Assembly: GCA_016195085.1 (NCBI GenBank)
Contig: JACQAG010000018.1
Span: 58,208-122,207, forward strand
Length of the DNA: 64,000 nucleotides
Direction of reading: 5' to 3'
Source: Pseudomonadota bacterium
GTDB taxonomy: Bacteria > Pseudomonadota > Alphaproteobacteria > SHVZ01
Made by a program: the position numbers and the translations under genes. This document shows, one piece after another, positions 15,791-27,261 of this stretch (position 1 is its first letter; every line of letters starts with the position of its first letter). A model generated the notes under the pieces. The model saw nothing but the letters and a program-made list of their open reading frames with translations, was not told where the DNA came from and made no database searches.

Positions 15791-15865
15791 TGGTAGCGGC
15801 GGACGGATTTGAACCGCCGACCAAGGGATTATGATTCCCCTGCTCTACCGCTGAGCTACGCCGCC
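15791..15865 (-). tRNA. tRNA-Met (CAU)
   Basis: A 75-nt cloverleaf folds with full pairing: 7-bp acceptor stem (GGCGGCG with CGCCGCU), GCUC/GAGC D stem, GGGGA/UCCCU anticodon stem with loop AUCAUAA (anticodon CAU), and a 5-bp T stem with UUCAAAU loop. ACCA is encoded at the 3' end. The first base pair is G-U, not the unpaired C-A of an initiator, so elongator Met is most likely; Ile2 with a lysidine-modified anticodon is the alternative. It is the probable integration target of the island to its left. Confidence 0.95.
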
Positions 15866-15955
15866 TTACGGTGCGCCATGCCCGCCCTTCTGAGCCGCTG
15901 ACTGGCATCGGCTCCGGCGGGGACTGAGGCTAATAGGGTAGCGGCCCCGAGAGTG

Positions 15956-17164
15956 TCAAGGCTGGGGACGCCCCACGCCGAGGTCGCCGGATGCGACCAG
16001 CACCCCCTCCGTCGCATGCTTCAGCCGAGTCCCGCGACCGGCGTCCAACTCCGCCCGGCGGATCCAGCCGCCGCCGAGCACCCGCGAGCCCCGGTAGAAA
16101 ACGCAGCCCTGGCCCGGCGCGATGCCGTGATGCGGCTCGTCGAGCTTGACCACGACAGTGCCATCGGGCGAGACCTGCAATTCGGCGTCGATTGGCGCCA
16201 TCGCCGAGCGCAGCTTCACCGCGACCTTCGTTCCACTGGTCGGGCCGGAGCCGTGCCCGAGCCAATTGACCGCGCCCAACGCCACTCGATCGCGAGCGAG
16301 CGCGTGATGGGGGCCGACCACGACCCGCCGCGTCTCCGGTTCCAGGCCAACGACATAGAGCGGCTCGCTCGCCGGGCCATCTCCGCCCACCCCAAGCCCG
16401 CGCCGCTGGCCGATGGTGTAGCCGATGATGCCGCGGTGACGGCCGAGAACGCGGCCGTCCACATGAACGATGTCGCCGCCCTCGCTCGCTCCCGGCCTGA
16501 GCTTGGCGACGAGGTCGGCGTAACGGCCCCGGGGCACGAAGCAGATGTCTTGGCTGTCGGGCTTGGCCGCGACCGGCAGTCGGTGACGCTCGGCGATCGC
16601 CCTGGTTTCTCGCTTTTCGAGGCCGCCCAAGGGGAAGCGCAGATAGTCGAGCTGCTCAGGCGTGGTCGCGAACAGAAAATAGCTCTGGTCGCGGCTGCCA
16701 TCGGCGGCACGATGCAGCTCCGAGCCCTCGCTACCAACAGCGCGGCGGACATAATGGCCGGTCGCCAGCGCATCGGCGCCGAGCTCGCGGGCGACCCGGA
16801 CGAGGTCGCGGAACTTCACGGTCTGATTGCAAGTGATGCAGGGGATCGGCGTCTCGCCCTTGAGGTAGCTGTCGGCGAAGGCATCGATCACCTCCTTGCG
16901 GAACCGCGCCTCATAGTCGAGCACGTAATGGGGAATGCCGAGGCGGTCTGCGACAAGGCGCGCGTCCTCGATGTCCTGGCCGGCGCAGCAGGCGCCCTTG
17001 CGGCCGATGGCAGCACCTTGGTCGTAGAGCTGGAGGGTGACGCCCACCACCTCGAACCCGGCCTCGACCATGAGTGCCGCGGCGACCGAGGAATCGACGC
17101 CGCCGGACATGGCGACCACCACCCTGGTCAGGCCGATGGGCTTGTCGATGCCGATCGCGTTCAT
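15956..17164 (-). CDS. mnmA: tRNA-specific 2-thiouridylase MnmA
   Basis: 402 residues, cytoplasmic. It adds sulfur to U34 of tRNA Lys, Glu and Gln using a persulfide relayed from IscS, whose gene is also in this window. The PP-loop motif SGGVDSS is at residues 20-26, the nucleophile cysteine is at 112 in [11 protein letters not shown], and the second catalytic cysteine is at 208 in [15 protein letters not shown] and [11 protein letters not shown] are also typical. It starts at an ATG and ends close to the tRNA-Met gene. Length is slightly above the usual 360-380 because of an N-terminal extension and a longer C-terminal barrel. Confidence 0.97.
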   Translation of the reverse strand: MNAIGIDKPIGLTRVVVAMSGGVDSSVAAALMVEAGFEVVGVTLQLYDQGAAIGRKGACCAGQDIEDARLVADRLGIPHYVLDYEARFRKEVIDAFADSYLKGETPIPCITCNQTVKFRDLVRVARELGADALATGHYVRRAVGSEGSELHRAADGSRDQSYFLFATTPEQLDYLRFPLGGLEKRETRAIAERHRLPVAAKPDSQDICFVPRGRYADLVAKLRPGASEGGDIVHVDGRVLGRHRGIIGYTIGQRRGLGVGGDGPASEPLYVVGLEPETRRVVVGPHHALARDRVALGAVNWLGHGSGPTSGTKVAVKLRSAMAPIDAELQVSPDGTVVVKLDEPHHGIAPGQGCVFYRGSRVLGGGWIRRAELDAGRGTRLKHATEGVLVASGDLGVGRPQP

Positions 17165-17318
17165 GGGCGCTACTATAGCAAGCCCGTCGGCCCCGAGACC
17201 ACGCCACCGGCGGCACCCGGGGCCGATTGGATCGATCGCTTCCGATTTTGCCGCCGGGCTTGGCGATCATGTCCGAAAATGGCGAGAAATGCCCCGGCCG
17301 AACACTCATAATCCGCCC

Positions 17319-18866
17319 ATGGAACTCGATCGCGACGCCTGCTACCGGGCGCTGCTCACCCGCGATGCCAGGTTCGACGGCCGCTTCTTCAGCGCGGTCA
17401 AGACCACCGGCATCTTCTGCCGGCCGATCTGTCCGGCCCGCGTGCCGAAGCGGGCGAACTTGACCTTCTTCGCCACGGCTGCCGAGGCGCTCGGCGCCGG
17501 CTATCGTCCCTGCCTTCGCTGCCGGCCGGAGGCTTCGCCCGACCTCGCCTTCTGGCGCGGCACGTCGAACAGCGTGTCGCGGGCGCTCCGCCTCATCTCC
17601 GAAGGGGCCCTCGACGAGGACGGCGTCGACGGCCTGGCCGCACGGCTCGGCCTCGGCGAGCGGCATCTCCGGCGTCTCTTTCAACGCCACCTCGGCGTCT
17701 CGCCGATCGACGTGGCACAGACACGGCGGCTGTTGTTCGCAAAAAAGCTCATCACCGAGACCGCAATGCCGCTCGCCGAAGTAGCGCTCGCCGCCGGCTT
17801 CGGCAGCGTGCGCCGCTTCAATGCCGAGATCCGCCGAACCTACGCGCGCGCGCCGCGCGAGTTGCGGCGCAGCCACGGCGAGACGGGCGGCGGCACGGCG
17901 ATGCGTCTCTCGCTGCCCTACAGCCCACCCTATGACTGGCCCATGCTGCTGGCGTTTCTAGGCGCGCGCGCCATACCCGGCGTCGAGTCCGTCGCCGACG
18001 GAGCCTATCGCCGCACCATCGCCATCGACGGCGCCCATGGCACGGTCGAGGTCCGGCCGGCCGCGGATGGCTCGCCCAGATTGATGGCATGCATCCGGTT
18101 CCCGAAGGTGACCGCGCTGCCGACGATCGTGGGACGCCTCAGGCGCGTCTTCGATCTCGGCGCCGACCCCGCGGCGATCGCCGCCGACCTCTCCAAGGAT
18201 CCAATCCTGGCGCCTTTGCTGGCGGCCCGCCCGGGCTTGCGCGTGCCCGGCGCTTGGGACGGCTTCGAGCTCGCGGTGCGCGCCATTCTGGGCCAGCAGG
18301 TGACCGTGGTGGCGGCAACCAAGCTCGCCGGCAAGCTGGTGGCGCTCTACGGCGAAAGGCTGCAGCAAGAAGAGGGCGCCGGCGCGGACGAAGATCTGAG
18401 CCTGGTGTTTCCGCGGCCGGAACGGATCGCCGATATCGATCTCGCGCGGACGCTGGGGATGCCGCGCGCCCGCGGCGTCGCCCTCTCCAGCCTGGCGCGT
18501 GCGGCAGCATCGGATGCTCGGCTCTTCCATCCCCTGCAGAGCCTCGAAGAGGCCGTGCTGCGCCTGCGGCAGCTTCCCGGTATCGGCGAATGGACCGCCC
18601 ATTACATCGCCATGCGGGCGCTGCACGAGCCCGATGCCTTTCCCACCGGCGACATCGGCCTGCTGCGCGCCATGGCGACCCCCGAAGGGCGGCCGAGTCC
18701 GGCGGAGTTGCTGGCGGCCGCCGAGGCCTGGCGGCCCTGGCGCGCCTACGCGACCTTGCATCTGTGGATGGCCGATGCCGCGGCCGAAGCGAAGACGGAG
18801 AAAAAGGATGGAGCTCAAGATCGATCGACTGGCTTCGCCGATCGGCACGATCCTGCTCGTCTTTGA
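17319..18866 (+). CDS. Ada-AlkA fusion: DNA-3-methyladenine glycosylase with Ada regulatory domains
   Basis: 515 residues in three parts. Residues 1-75 are the Ada zinc domain, with Cys34, Cys38, Cys65 and Cys68 (FCRPICPA ... CLRCRP); Cys34 is the methylphosphotriester acceptor. Residues about 85-180 are an AraC-type helix-turn-helix. Residues about 200-500 are the AlkA glycosylase with the helix-hairpin-helix LPGIGEWTAHYIAMRAL and the catalytic Asp in FPTGDIGL. It would sense and repair alkylated DNA and activate its own regulon. The start at 17319 is taken from the MELDRDACYRALLTRDARFDG beginning of the family. Its end overlaps the ogt gene by 59 bp, so translation is coupled. Confidence 0.93.
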   Translation: MELDRDACYRALLTRDARFDGRFFSAVKTTGIFCRPICPARVPKRANLTFFATAAEALGAGYRPCLRCRPEASPDLAFWRGTSNSVSRALRLISEGALDEDGVDGLAARLGLGERHLRRLFQRHLGVSPIDVAQTRRLLFAKKLITETAMPLAEVALAAGFGSVRRFNAEIRRTYARAPRELRRSHGETGGGTAMRLSLPYSPPYDWPMLLAFLGARAIPGVESVADGAYRRTIAIDGAHGTVEVRPAADGSPRLMACIRFPKVTALPTIVGRLRRVFDLGADPAAIAADLSKDPILAPLLAARPGLRVPGAWDGFELAVRAILGQQVTVVAATKLAGKLVALYGERLQQEEGAGADEDLSLVFPRPERIADIDLARTLGMPRARGVALSSLARAAASDARLFHPLQSLEEAVLRLRQLPGIGEWTAHYIAMRALHEPDAFPTGDIGLLRAMATPEGRPSPAELLAAAEAWRPWRAYATLHLWMADAAAEAKTEKKDGAQDRSTGFADRHDPARL

Positions 18867-19335
18867 CGATGCGGGATTGCGCGCGCTCGATTTCGGCGAC
18901 CACGAGCCGCGCTTGCAGCATTTCCTCAAGCGCCACTATGGCCCGTGCACGCTCAAGACATCGTCGAGCCCGCGCGACATAAGCCGGCGCATCGAGGCGT
19001 ATTTCGAGGGCGAGCCGAACGCGCTCGACGGGATTCCGCTCGAGACCGGCGGCACGCCATTCCAGCGCAAGGTCTGGGCGGCCTTGCGCAAGATTCGCTT
19101 CGGCGAGACTACGAGCTACGGCGAGCTCGCCGCCAGGATCGGCAAGCCCAGCGCCTGCCGGGCGGTGGGTCTCGCCAACGGCGCCAATCCCATCGCCATC
19201 GTCGTCCCTTGCCACCGGGTCATCGGATCCGACGGCACGCTCACCGGCTATGGCGGCGGCCTCGAGCGCAAACGCTGGCTGCTGCAGCATGAGGGTGCCG
19301 CCTTCGTTGCCCCGAAGCCGGCGGCCGCCGCCTAG
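18808..19335 (+). CDS. ogt: Methylated-DNA-protein-cysteine methyltransferase (Ogt)
   Basis: 175 residues. It removes the methyl group from O6-methylguanine in a one-time transfer to its own Cys135 in IVVPCHRVIG. Other family marks are GTPFQRKVWAALRKI, TTSYGELA and ANPIA. The start has GGAG a short distance upstream and lies inside the end of the Ada-AlkA gene, giving a compact two-gene alkylation-repair operon. The C-terminal alanine/proline tail is a little longer than usual. Confidence 0.95.
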   Translation: MELKIDRLASPIGTILLVFDDAGLRALDFGDHEPRLQHFLKRHYGPCTLKTSSSPRDISRRIEAYFEGEPNALDGIPLETGGTPFQRKVWAALRKIRFGETTSYGELAARIGKPSACRAVGLANGANPIAIVVPCHRVIGSDGTLTGYGGGLERKRWLLQHEGAAFVAPKPAAAA

Positions 19336-19364
19336 CGAGCAGCCACGTGACGTGGCGTCTGCCC

Positions 19365-20198
19365 TCAGCGCCTCGGGCGACGGCCTCCGGCGGTTGCGCC
19401 TGCAATGGAAGCAGGCGGGTGCTGTCGCATCGGCGCCGAAGCAGCCGATTGCCGCGGTACCGGCGGGATTCGTTGAACGGATGCGGCCCTTGGATTGACC
19501 TGGCTCATTTCGGCCAGCTCGAGGCCAAAGGATTCCGCCAGGCCGCGCCGACCGGAGGCGGTGATGGTGACGGCGCGGCTGTCTTTGACCCGCTCGATCC
19601 ATTTCAGATCGAAGCACCTGGTGGCGAGTGCCGCCCCGATGGCGCCGGCGATGTGCGGGCGCCGCTCGGTCCAGTCGATGCAGATCCGGCAGAAGCAGCG
19701 CTTTTGCCGCGCCGCACGATCGAGATCGATGCCGAACTCGGTAAGGAAGCGGGTGCCGGTCTCGGTCACTTCGCCGCCATCCTCGCCCAGCGCCAGGATC
19801 CCGCGCGCCGTCAACGCATCGGCGAACGCCACGCCGAGCCTGCCGGCCAGATGGTCGTAGCAAAGCCGGGCGTGGCGCAGCGCATGGTCCTTGGGCGAAG
19901 GCGGGCGAAAGCGCGGTGCGGCGTCGACCGCAACCGAGGCGATCGACTCCAGCATGCGCGCGACCTCGGCCGACGCGAGCCGGTAATAGCGATGGCGGCC
20001 CTGCTTCGCCACCACCAGCAATCTGGATTCGGTGAGCTTGCGCAGATGCATGCTGGCCGTTTGCGGGGTGATCCGCCCGGCATAGGCGAGCTCGCCCGCG
20101 GTCAGCGCGCGCCCGTCCATGAGGGCAAACAGCATGTTCTCGCGGGCCGGATCGCCGACCAGCGCGGCGATCTCGGCAATCGAGGTTCCAAGGCTCAT
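19365..20198 (-). CDS. ArsR/winged-helix transcriptional regulator
   Basis: 278 residues beginning with an ArsR-like winged helix: LVGDPARENMLFALMDGR, then TAGELAYAGRITPQTASMH and a wing with KQGRHRYYRLAS. A second domain of about 130 residues follows, with DHALRHARLCYDHLAGRLG and the cysteine-containing RCFCRICIDWTERRPHIAG; this matches single-protein regulators that carry an effector domain after the DNA-binding part. The ATG at 20198 is chosen because the winged helix starts there; a longer open frame upstream is not conserved-looking. It is convergent with ogt. The paired cysteines might sense metal or redox, which is only a suggestion. Confidence 0.8.
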   Translation of the reverse strand: MSLGTSIAEIAALVGDPARENMLFALMDGRALTAGELAYAGRITPQTASMHLRKLTESRLLVVAKQGRHRYYRLASAEVARMLESIASVAVDAAPRFRPPSPKDHALRHARLCYDHLAGRLGVAFADALTARGILALGEDGGEVTETGTRFLTEFGIDLDRAARQKRCFCRICIDWTERRPHIAGAIGAALATRCFDLKWIERVKDSRAVTITASGRRGLAESFGLELAEMSQVNPRAASVQRIPPVPRQSAASAPMRQHPPASIAGATAGGRRPRR

Positions 20199-20307
20199 GG
20201 GCGGAATAATAGGCACGAATAGACGGCCATTCACGCGCCATCGCTTCGCCCGCGGACGAAGCGATCGACCGTGACCTTCGCCCGCGGAGGCATCACCTTC
20301 ACCTCCG

Positions 20308-20568
20308 ATGAAGAAAGCGAGGCAGACGATGCGCACCGGCGGCAAACAGGTTCGGCAGCAACCGCTCATGCTCGCCAGGCAAGGCGGCGAGCGCCTGGGA
20401 ATCTTCCATGGACTCATCCGGCGGCTCTGGCAAACTCTGCTGGTCTGGCAGGCGCGCGCCAACAGCCGGCATCATCTCTCGATGATGGGCGAGCGGGAGC
20501 TGAGCGATATCGGAATTAGCCGCCTGGATGCGGGACGGGAGATCGACAAGCCGTTCTGGCGTGCGTGA
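20308..20568 (+). CDS. DUF1127 (YjiS-like) small protein
   Basis: 86 residues with a basic N-terminal half and a C-terminal DUF1127 motif: LWQTLLVWQARANSRHHL, then MGERELSDIGISRLD. In alphaproteobacteria such arginine-rich small proteins bind RNA and affect phosphate and carbon metabolism or small-RNA turnover. An alternative ATG lies at 20329. It is divergent from the ArsR-type regulator, about 110 bp apart, so the regulator could control it. Confidence 0.75.
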   Translation: MKKARQTMRTGGKQVRQQPLMLARQGGERLGIFHGLIRRLWQTLLVWQARANSRHHLSMMGERELSDIGISRLDAGREIDKPFWRA

Positions 20569-20572
20569 TGCT

Positions 20573-20698
20573 CTTGCTCCCTCTCCCATGGGGAGAGGGG
20601 CGGGGTGAGGGGAAGCGGCCGGGCAAGGCTTGGTGGCCGTGGCGGCGCGGTGAGATTGCCCCTCACCCCGGCCCTCTCCCGGCGGGAGAGGGAGCAAG
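20573..20698. repeat. Palindromic intergenic repeat, copy 1
   Basis: The element is closed by perfect 15-bp inverted ends (CTTGCTCCCTCTCCC / GGGAGAGGGAGCAAG) and contains internal copies of CCCTCACCCC-type arms. Relatives occur at 37590, 59551, 60764 and 61935 in this window, all between genes. It may end transcription of the DUF1127 gene and of iscX. Confidence 0.7.
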
Positions 20699-20720
20699 AA
20701 AGAAAAGAGAACGCTTCGCC

Positions 20721-20921
20721 TCAGTCGCGCTCCTCGAGCCAGGCCATCTGGATCGCTTCCAGGATCTTCTCGTTCGAGCGCTCGGCGTCGTCCTCGAAAC
20801 CCGGAAGCGCCATCACCCATTTGTGCAGATCGGTGAAGCGGATGGCGAGAATGTCGACCTCGGGATGGGCCTCCTCGAGTCCGATCGCGATATCGCGGAT
20901 ATCGATCCAGCGCATGCCCAT
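20721..20921 (-). CDS. iscX: IscX (YfhJ) iron-sulfur assembly accessory protein
   Basis: 66 residues matching IscX: MRWIDIRDIAIGLEEAHP, RFTDLHKWVMALPGFEDD and SNEKILEAIQMAW. It binds IscS and iron and modulates cluster building. It is the last gene of the isc operon, 27 bp after fdx. Confidence 0.95.
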   Translation of the reverse strand: MGMRWIDIRDIAIGLEEAHPEVDILAIRFTDLHKWVMALPGFEDDAERSNEKILEAIQMAWLEERD

Positions 20922-20948
20922 CTTCGGCCCTCCCTCGCTGCTGATCCG

Positions 20949-21287
20949 TCAGGTCTTGTCGACCATCATGTTGCGGGTGGCCGACGGGAGCGTGACGGTG
21001 AGGCCGTCGAGCTCTTCGGTCATGACGATCTGGCAGCCGAGCCTGGAGGTGTGGGTGAGCCCGAAGGCGAGGTCGAGCATGTCCTCCTCGTCCTCGGTTG
21101 CCTCTTTCAGGCGCTCATAGTCTTCCGCGTCGACGATCACATGGCAGGTGGAGCAGGCAAGCGAGCCCTCGCACGCACCCTCGAGATTGATCGAGTTGCG
21201 GTGGGCGATCTCCAGCACCGACAATCCGATCGGCGCTTCGACCTCATGGCGGGTGCCGTCGGGATCGATGAAAGTCATCTTCGGCAT
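20949..21287 (-). CDS. fdx: ISC-type [2Fe-2S] ferredoxin
   Basis: 112 residues with the adrenodoxin-type cluster ligands Cys39, Cys45, Cys48 ([12 protein letters not shown]) and Cys85 (LGCQI). It supplies electrons for cluster assembly and for cysteine persulfide reduction on IscS/IscU. The start at [11 protein letters not shown] is chosen because it fits the family; the longer open frame upstream overlaps hscA. It lies 22 bp after hscA in the operon. Confidence 0.96.
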   Translation of the reverse strand: MPKMTFIDPDGTRHEVEAPIGLSVLEIAHRNSINLEGACEGSLACSTCHVIVDAEDYERLKEATEDEEDMLDLAFGLTHTSRLGCQIVMTEELDGLTVTLPSATRNMMVDKT

Positions 21288-21309
21288 AGCAGTCGGAGGC
21301 TCCGTCTCT

Positions 21310-23210
<1,901 letters not shown>

Positions 23211-23214
<4 letters not shown>

Positions 23215-23858
23215 CCGGCCTTGGCTGCGAAAAAGCGGAGACGACGCTGCTCGGTCTCCTCCTGCAGCTTCGAGAGATATTTGAGGCGGAGGGTGAGCCG
23301 GTGCGCCAGGGCCCGATCGGCGGCGGCGAAGGCAACCGCGAGCCGGTCGCGGCAAGCCCCGACTGCCGCTTGGGTGCGGGCAAGCGCGTCTTCGACCGCA
23401 GCCGCATCGGCGGCCTCGGCGAGGGCTTCGCGCATCTCCATCGCCTCCATCAAGAGCTCCCGATCGTCGATGGTCTTGCCGTCCCCGGCATCGACCTCGA
23501 TGCCCTGAAGGCGGAGGAGATAGCCTGCCCGGCGCACCGGGTCCATCAAGGTTTCATAGGCGGCGTTCAGGCTGCTCGCCTGGCTCTGGGAGAGCGCCCG
23601 CTCCCGCGAGCCTTTGGTCGCGAATCGGTCGGGATGCAGGCGACGTTGCAGCTGGAAATAGCGCCCTTCGACCTCGGCCGTGTCGATGGCGAAGCTCCGG
23701 GGGAGGCCGAGGCGGCGGAAATGATCGGCTTGCCCGGGCGGCTGCACCGCCCCGCAGGTCGGGCAGAAGGGCTCAGCCGCCGGAGTCGGGCCGCGGCAGG
23801 ACCAGCAGGCAATCACGCTGGGCTCGGGGCCCCGCACAATGTCCTCGGCAGCGCTCAT
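23211..23858 (-). CDS. hscB: HscB J-domain co-chaperone with zinc finger
   Basis: 215 residues. A J domain with the HPD signature (QLQRRLHPDRF) and NAAYETLMDPVRRAGYLL, and a C-terminal helical IscU-binding domain. Unlike the E. coli protein it begins with a CxxC...CxxC zinc finger (Cys18, Cys21, Cys32, Cys35), as in mitochondrial and many alphaproteobacterial HscB. It delivers IscU to HscA. The stop overlaps the hscA start. Confidence 0.95.
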
Positions 23859-24015
23859 TCGCTGAGAGGCTCCTCATGAAGCGCAAGGGCGCCCGCGGCC
23901 AGGAGGCCCGAGCGCGCTCGATTGGAGAGTGGCCGGGCAGTCCTTCCCGGCGCGCGCAGGGTTGGTGTGGCGGCTGCGCGCGCGGGGGGAATCAAGACCG
24001 GCCCGGCCGAAAGCA

Positions 24016-24351
24016 TCAGACGTGGAAGGATTCCCCGCAGCCGCAACGGCCCTTTTCGTTGGGATTCTTGAAGGTGAAGCCCGATTGCAGCTTTTCCTCG
24101 ACGTAATCCATCTCGGTGCCGAGGATGAACATGGTCGCTTTGGGGTCGATCAGCACGGTGACACCCTTGTCCTCCACGACCTCGTCGAACTTGCCGCGCT
24201 CGTCGGCATATTCGAGGGTGTAGGAGAGGCCGGAGCAGCCCTTGGTGCGCACGCCGATGCGGATGCCGACCGAGGGCTTGCCGCGCTTCACCAGAAGGGC
24301 CCGCACGCGCTCGGCTGCCGCTTCGGTGATCGTAATTGCCGTCTTGGCCAT
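24016..24351 (-). CDS. iscA: IscA A-type Fe-S carrier
   Basis: 111 residues, with Cys39 in [10 protein letters not shown] and the C-terminal pair Cys103 and Cys105 in [11 protein letters not shown], the three cysteines that bind iron or clusters. It follows iscU by 31 bp. About 160 bp between iscA and hscB contain no gene. Confidence 0.95.
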   Translation of the reverse strand: MAKTAITITEAAAERVRALLVKRGKPSVGIRIGVRTKGCSGLSYTLEYADERGKFDEVVEDKGVTVLIDPKATMFILGTEMDYVEEKLQSGFTFKNPNEKGRCGCGESFHV

Positions 24352-24382
24352 GGTCGTCCGGTTCCTGCGTTCGTCCTTGGCC

Positions 24383-24778
24383 CTACTCCGCGGCCTTCGC
24401 CTGGCGCTTGGCGCGGTAGTCGTTGATCGCCGCCTTGATCGCATCCTCGGCCAGGACCGAGCAATGGATCTTCACCGGCGGCAGCGCCAGGTCCCGGGCG
24501 ATCTGGGTGTTCTTGATCGTCTCGGCCTCGTCCAAGGTCTTCCCCTTCATCCACTCGGTCGCGAGCGAGGAGGAGGCGATGGCCGAACCGCAGCCGAAGG
24601 TCTTGAACTTGGCGTCCTGGATGATGCCCTCCGGGGAGACCTTGATCTGCAGCTTCATCACATCGCCACAGGCCGGCGCGCCGACGAGCCCGGTGCCGAC
24701 ATCGGCGGCGTTCTTGTCGAACGAGCCGACATTCCGCGGGTTGTTGTAATGGTCCAGAAGCTTCTCGCTGTATGCCAT
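24383..24778 (-). CDS. iscU: IscU Fe-S cluster scaffold
   Basis: 131 residues. The scaffold cysteines are Cys37 (GAPACGD), Cys63 ([11 protein letters not shown]) and Cys106 in the HscA-recognition motif LPPVKIHCS. It begins [19 protein letters not shown], as expected. Clusters are built here from sulfur given by IscS and passed on by HscA/HscB. Confidence 0.97.
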   Translation of the reverse strand: MAYSEKLLDHYNNPRNVGSFDKNAADVGTGLVGAPACGDVMKLQIKVSPEGIIQDAKFKTFGCGSAIASSSLATEWMKGKTLDEAETIKNTQIARDLALPPVKIHCSVLAEDAIKAAINDYRAKRQAKAAE

Positions 24779-24820
24779 GTCACATCCACTCCTCGATAGC
24801 GGTTTGGCGGCGGCCGCAGT

Positions 24821-26110
24821 TCAATGCGCCGCCCATTTGATGTTTTTGATGTCGATGCCCTCTTGCACCATTTCCCAGAGCGGGCTCATCGCCCGCAGCT
24901 TTTCCACATGCTCGACGATCTCTTCCACGGCGAAGTCGACTTCGGCTTCCGTGGTGAACCGGCCGAAGCCGATCCTGAGCGAGGTATGCGCCAGATCCTC
25001 GGTGACGCCGAGAGCGCGCAGCACGTATGAGGGTTCGAGCGAGGCCGAGGTGCAGGCCGACCCGGAGGAGACCGACAGGCCCTTGATCCCCATGATCAAT
25101 GACTCGCCCTCGACATAGGCGAAGCTGATGTTGAGGTTGCCCGGCACGCGCTCATCGAGATCGCCATTGAGGTACACCTCCGGCAGCCGCGCCGTGATCG
25201 CCTCGTAGAAGCGATCGCGCAACCGGGTGAGCCGCTCGGCCTCCGCCGCCATCTCGCTAAGGGAAATGGCGCAGGCCTCGCCCAAGCCGACGCAGAGCGG
25301 CGTCGGCAGCGTGCCCGAGCGCATGCCCCGCTCCTGGCCGCCGCCATGGATGAGCGCCTGCAGGCGCACCCGCGGCTTGCGCCTGACATAGAGGGCGCCG
25401 ATCCCCTTCGGGCCATAGATCTTATGGCCGGAAATGCTCATGAGGTCGATCCCCATCTGCTCAACGTCGAGCGGGATCTTGCCGACCGCCTGGGCGCAGT
25501 CGGTGTGGAAGAGTGCGCCCTTCGCATGCACGATGCGGCTGATCTCCTTCAAGGGCTGGACCACGCCGATCTCGTTGTTGACGCCCATGATCGACACGAT
25601 CGCGGTCTTGTCGGTGACCGCCTTCTCCAGCTCGGACAGATTCACGAGACCGTTCTGATGCACCGGCAGATAGGTGACCTTGAAGCCTTCCTGCTCCAGA
25701 TGCCGGCAGGAATCGAGCACGCATTTGTGCTCAGTCAGCAGGGTGACCACGTGGTTGCGCTTGTCCTTGTAGAAATGCGCCACGCCCTGCAGCGCCAGAT
25801 TGTTCGACTCGGTGGCCCCCGAGGTGAAGATGATCTCGCGCTCGTCGGCGCCGATGATGCCGGCCACCTGCGCGCGGGCCTTCTCCACCGCCTCTTCCGC
25901 CTCCCAGCCGTAGGAATGGCTGCGGCTATGTGGATTGCCGAACTTCTCGACGAAATACGGCAGCATGGCCTCCAGCACGCGGGGATCCATCGGCGTGGTC
26001 GCCTGATAGTCGAGATAGATCGGCCGCTGCGGGCGATTGTCGCCGGCGCGCGCCGTCTTCGTCTGAGTGGCCGACTGGACCGGAGTCACGCTCTCGATGC
26101 TCACCTTCAT
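24821..26110 (-). CDS. iscS: Cysteine desulfurase IscS
   Basis: 429 residues, PLP enzyme. PLP lysine in [12 protein letters not shown], active-site cysteine loop [20 protein letters not shown], and [17 protein letters not shown] at the start of the domain. An N-terminal extension of about 30 residues precedes the catalytic domain, so the true start could be a little further in. It makes the persulfide for IscU and MnmA. It lies 42 bp before iscU and 19 bp after the NifS-like gene. Confidence 0.96.
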   Translation of the reverse strand: MKVSIESVTPVQSATQTKTARAGDNRPQRPIYLDYQATTPMDPRVLEAMLPYFVEKFGNPHSRSHSYGWEAEEAVEKARAQVAGIIGADEREIIFTSGATESNNLALQGVAHFYKDKRNHVVTLLTEHKCVLDSCRHLEQEGFKVTYLPVHQNGLVNLSELEKAVTDKTAIVSIMGVNNEIGVVQPLKEISRIVHAKGALFHTDCAQAVGKIPLDVEQMGIDLMSISGHKIYGPKGIGALYVRRKPRVRLQALIHGGGQERGMRSGTLPTPLCVGLGEACAISLSEMAAEAERLTRLRDRFYEAITARLPEVYLNGDLDERVPGNLNISFAYVEGESLIMGIKGLSVSSGSACTSASLEPSYVLRALGVTEDLAHTSLRIGFGRFTTEAEVDFAVEEIVEHVEKLRAMSPLWEMVQEGIDIKNIKWAAH

Positions 26111-26129
26111 ACCCTCCAGGCCGCCGGCG

Positions 26130-27248
26130 TCACGCCGCGGCCAGCTTCGTCCTGTTGCGCGCGTGGAACGCGCCCCATGCCTCGATGAACCGTTCGATGT
26201 CCAGGGCCAGGCTCCGCCAACCGAGGCTGACGCGAATGGCGGAACCGGCTTCGTCGGCCGCAACACCCATCGCACCCAGCACATGGCTCGCCCTGACCTT
26301 GCCCGAAGAGCACGCCGCACCGGCGCTGACCGCGACACCGGCGAGATCGAGCGCGATCACCAGCGTTTCGGCCGCCGCACCGGCAACGCCGATGCAGCTG
26401 GTATTGGGTAGTCGCGGCGCCGCCTTTCCGTAGATGCGGGCCTCGGGGACCGCGCGCAAGGCCCGGCTCTCCAAGCCGTCGCGCAGCGAGGCCACACGCT
26501 CGATGCCGGCCAATTCGGCTGCAGCCGCGGTGCCGGCCGCGGCGAAGCCGGCGATGCCGGCGAGGTTCTCGGTGCCGGCGCGCCGCCCGCGCTCCTGGCC
26601 GCCGCCGCCGAGACGCCGCGTGAGCTCCACCCCATCGGCCACGATCAGCGCGCCCACGCCTTGCGGGCCGCCCAGCTTGTGCGCCGACACGCTCATGAGA
26701 TCGACGCCGAGCCCCCGGAAATCCACCTTCACGCGCCCCGGCGCCTGCACCGCATCGGTGTGGACGAGCGCGCCCGCGCCGTGCGCGATCTCGACCACGC
26801 GGCCCAGCGGCTGGAGGACGCCGGTCTCGTTGTTGGCGAGCATCACCGAAACCAAGGCCGGGGCCGGATCGGCGCCGAGCAGCTCCTCGAGCGCGCCCAG
26901 ATCGACGAGCCCGTCGCCGTCGACCGGCAGGAGCATCGCGCCCGCTCGCGCCTGGCGAATGGAATCATGCTCGACCGCGGAGACCAGCACGCGGGCCCGC
27001 CCGGTCCCGTTGAGCGCCAAATCGTTCGCCTCGGTGCCCCCGGAGGTGAACACCACCTGGCTCGGCCGCGCGCCCACCAGGGCGGCGACGTCCTCGCGCG
27101 CCTCCTCGATGAGGCGCCGCGCCTGGCGGCCGAACCGGTGCACCGAGGACGGGTTGCCGCATACCTCGAGCGCGCGGCCGATCGCGGCTGCGGCCTCGGG
27201 CCGGAGCGGGGCGGTCGCGTTGTAGTCGAGGTAGGTGGCGATGGACAT
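26130..27248 (-). CDS. Second cysteine desulfurase, NifS-like
   Basis: 372 residues, class V aminotransferase fold: [33 protein letters not shown] lysine in [16 protein letters not shown], and a cysteine loop [18 protein letters not shown]. It belongs to the NifS/IscS group but is clearly diverged from the iscS next to it. Such a pair between iscR and iscU is a known alphaproteobacterial arrangement. The start at 27248 (MSIATYLDY) fits the family. It lies 13 bp after iscR. Confidence 0.93.
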   Translation of the reverse strand: MSIATYLDYNATAPLRPEAAAAIGRALEVCGNPSSVHRFGRQARRLIEEAREDVAALVGARPSQVVFTSGGTEANDLALNGTGRARVLVSAVEHDSIRQARAGAMLLPVDGDGLVDLGALEELLGADPAPALVSVMLANNETGVLQPLGRVVEIAHGAGALVHTDAVQAPGRVKVDFRGLGVDLMSVSAHKLGGPQGVGALIVADGVELTRRLGGGGQERGRRAGTENLAGIAGFAAAGTAAAAELAGIERVASLRDGLESRALRAVPEARIYGKAAPRLPNTSCIGVAGAAAETLVIALDLAGVAVSAGAACSSGKVRASHVLGAMGVAADEAGSAIRVSLGWRSLALDIERFIEAWGAFHARNRTKLAAA

Positions 27249-27261
27249 CGGGGCCCCTGAC

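Larger units (their letters stand above)
6445..15865. mobile_element. Decayed genomic island at tRNA-Met (inferred)
   Basis: The segment between a degenerate and an intact tRNA-Met holds genes unrelated to the flanking housekeeping loci, several broken genes (MucR, serine resolvase, XRE antitoxin, TenA/ThiD) and repeated tRNA 3'-end fragments. The exact 44-bp tRNA 3' copy at 13632-13675, ending in the anticodon region, is what tRNA-targeting integrases leave behind. No intact integrase is present, so the island is probably immobile. The layered repeats suggest more than one insertion. The boundaries are inferred from the repeats only. Confidence 0.6.

Noticed and set aside
15953..17311. 452-codon plus-strand frame opposite mnmA
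   Set aside because: Antisense shadow; mnmA motifs are complete on the other strand.
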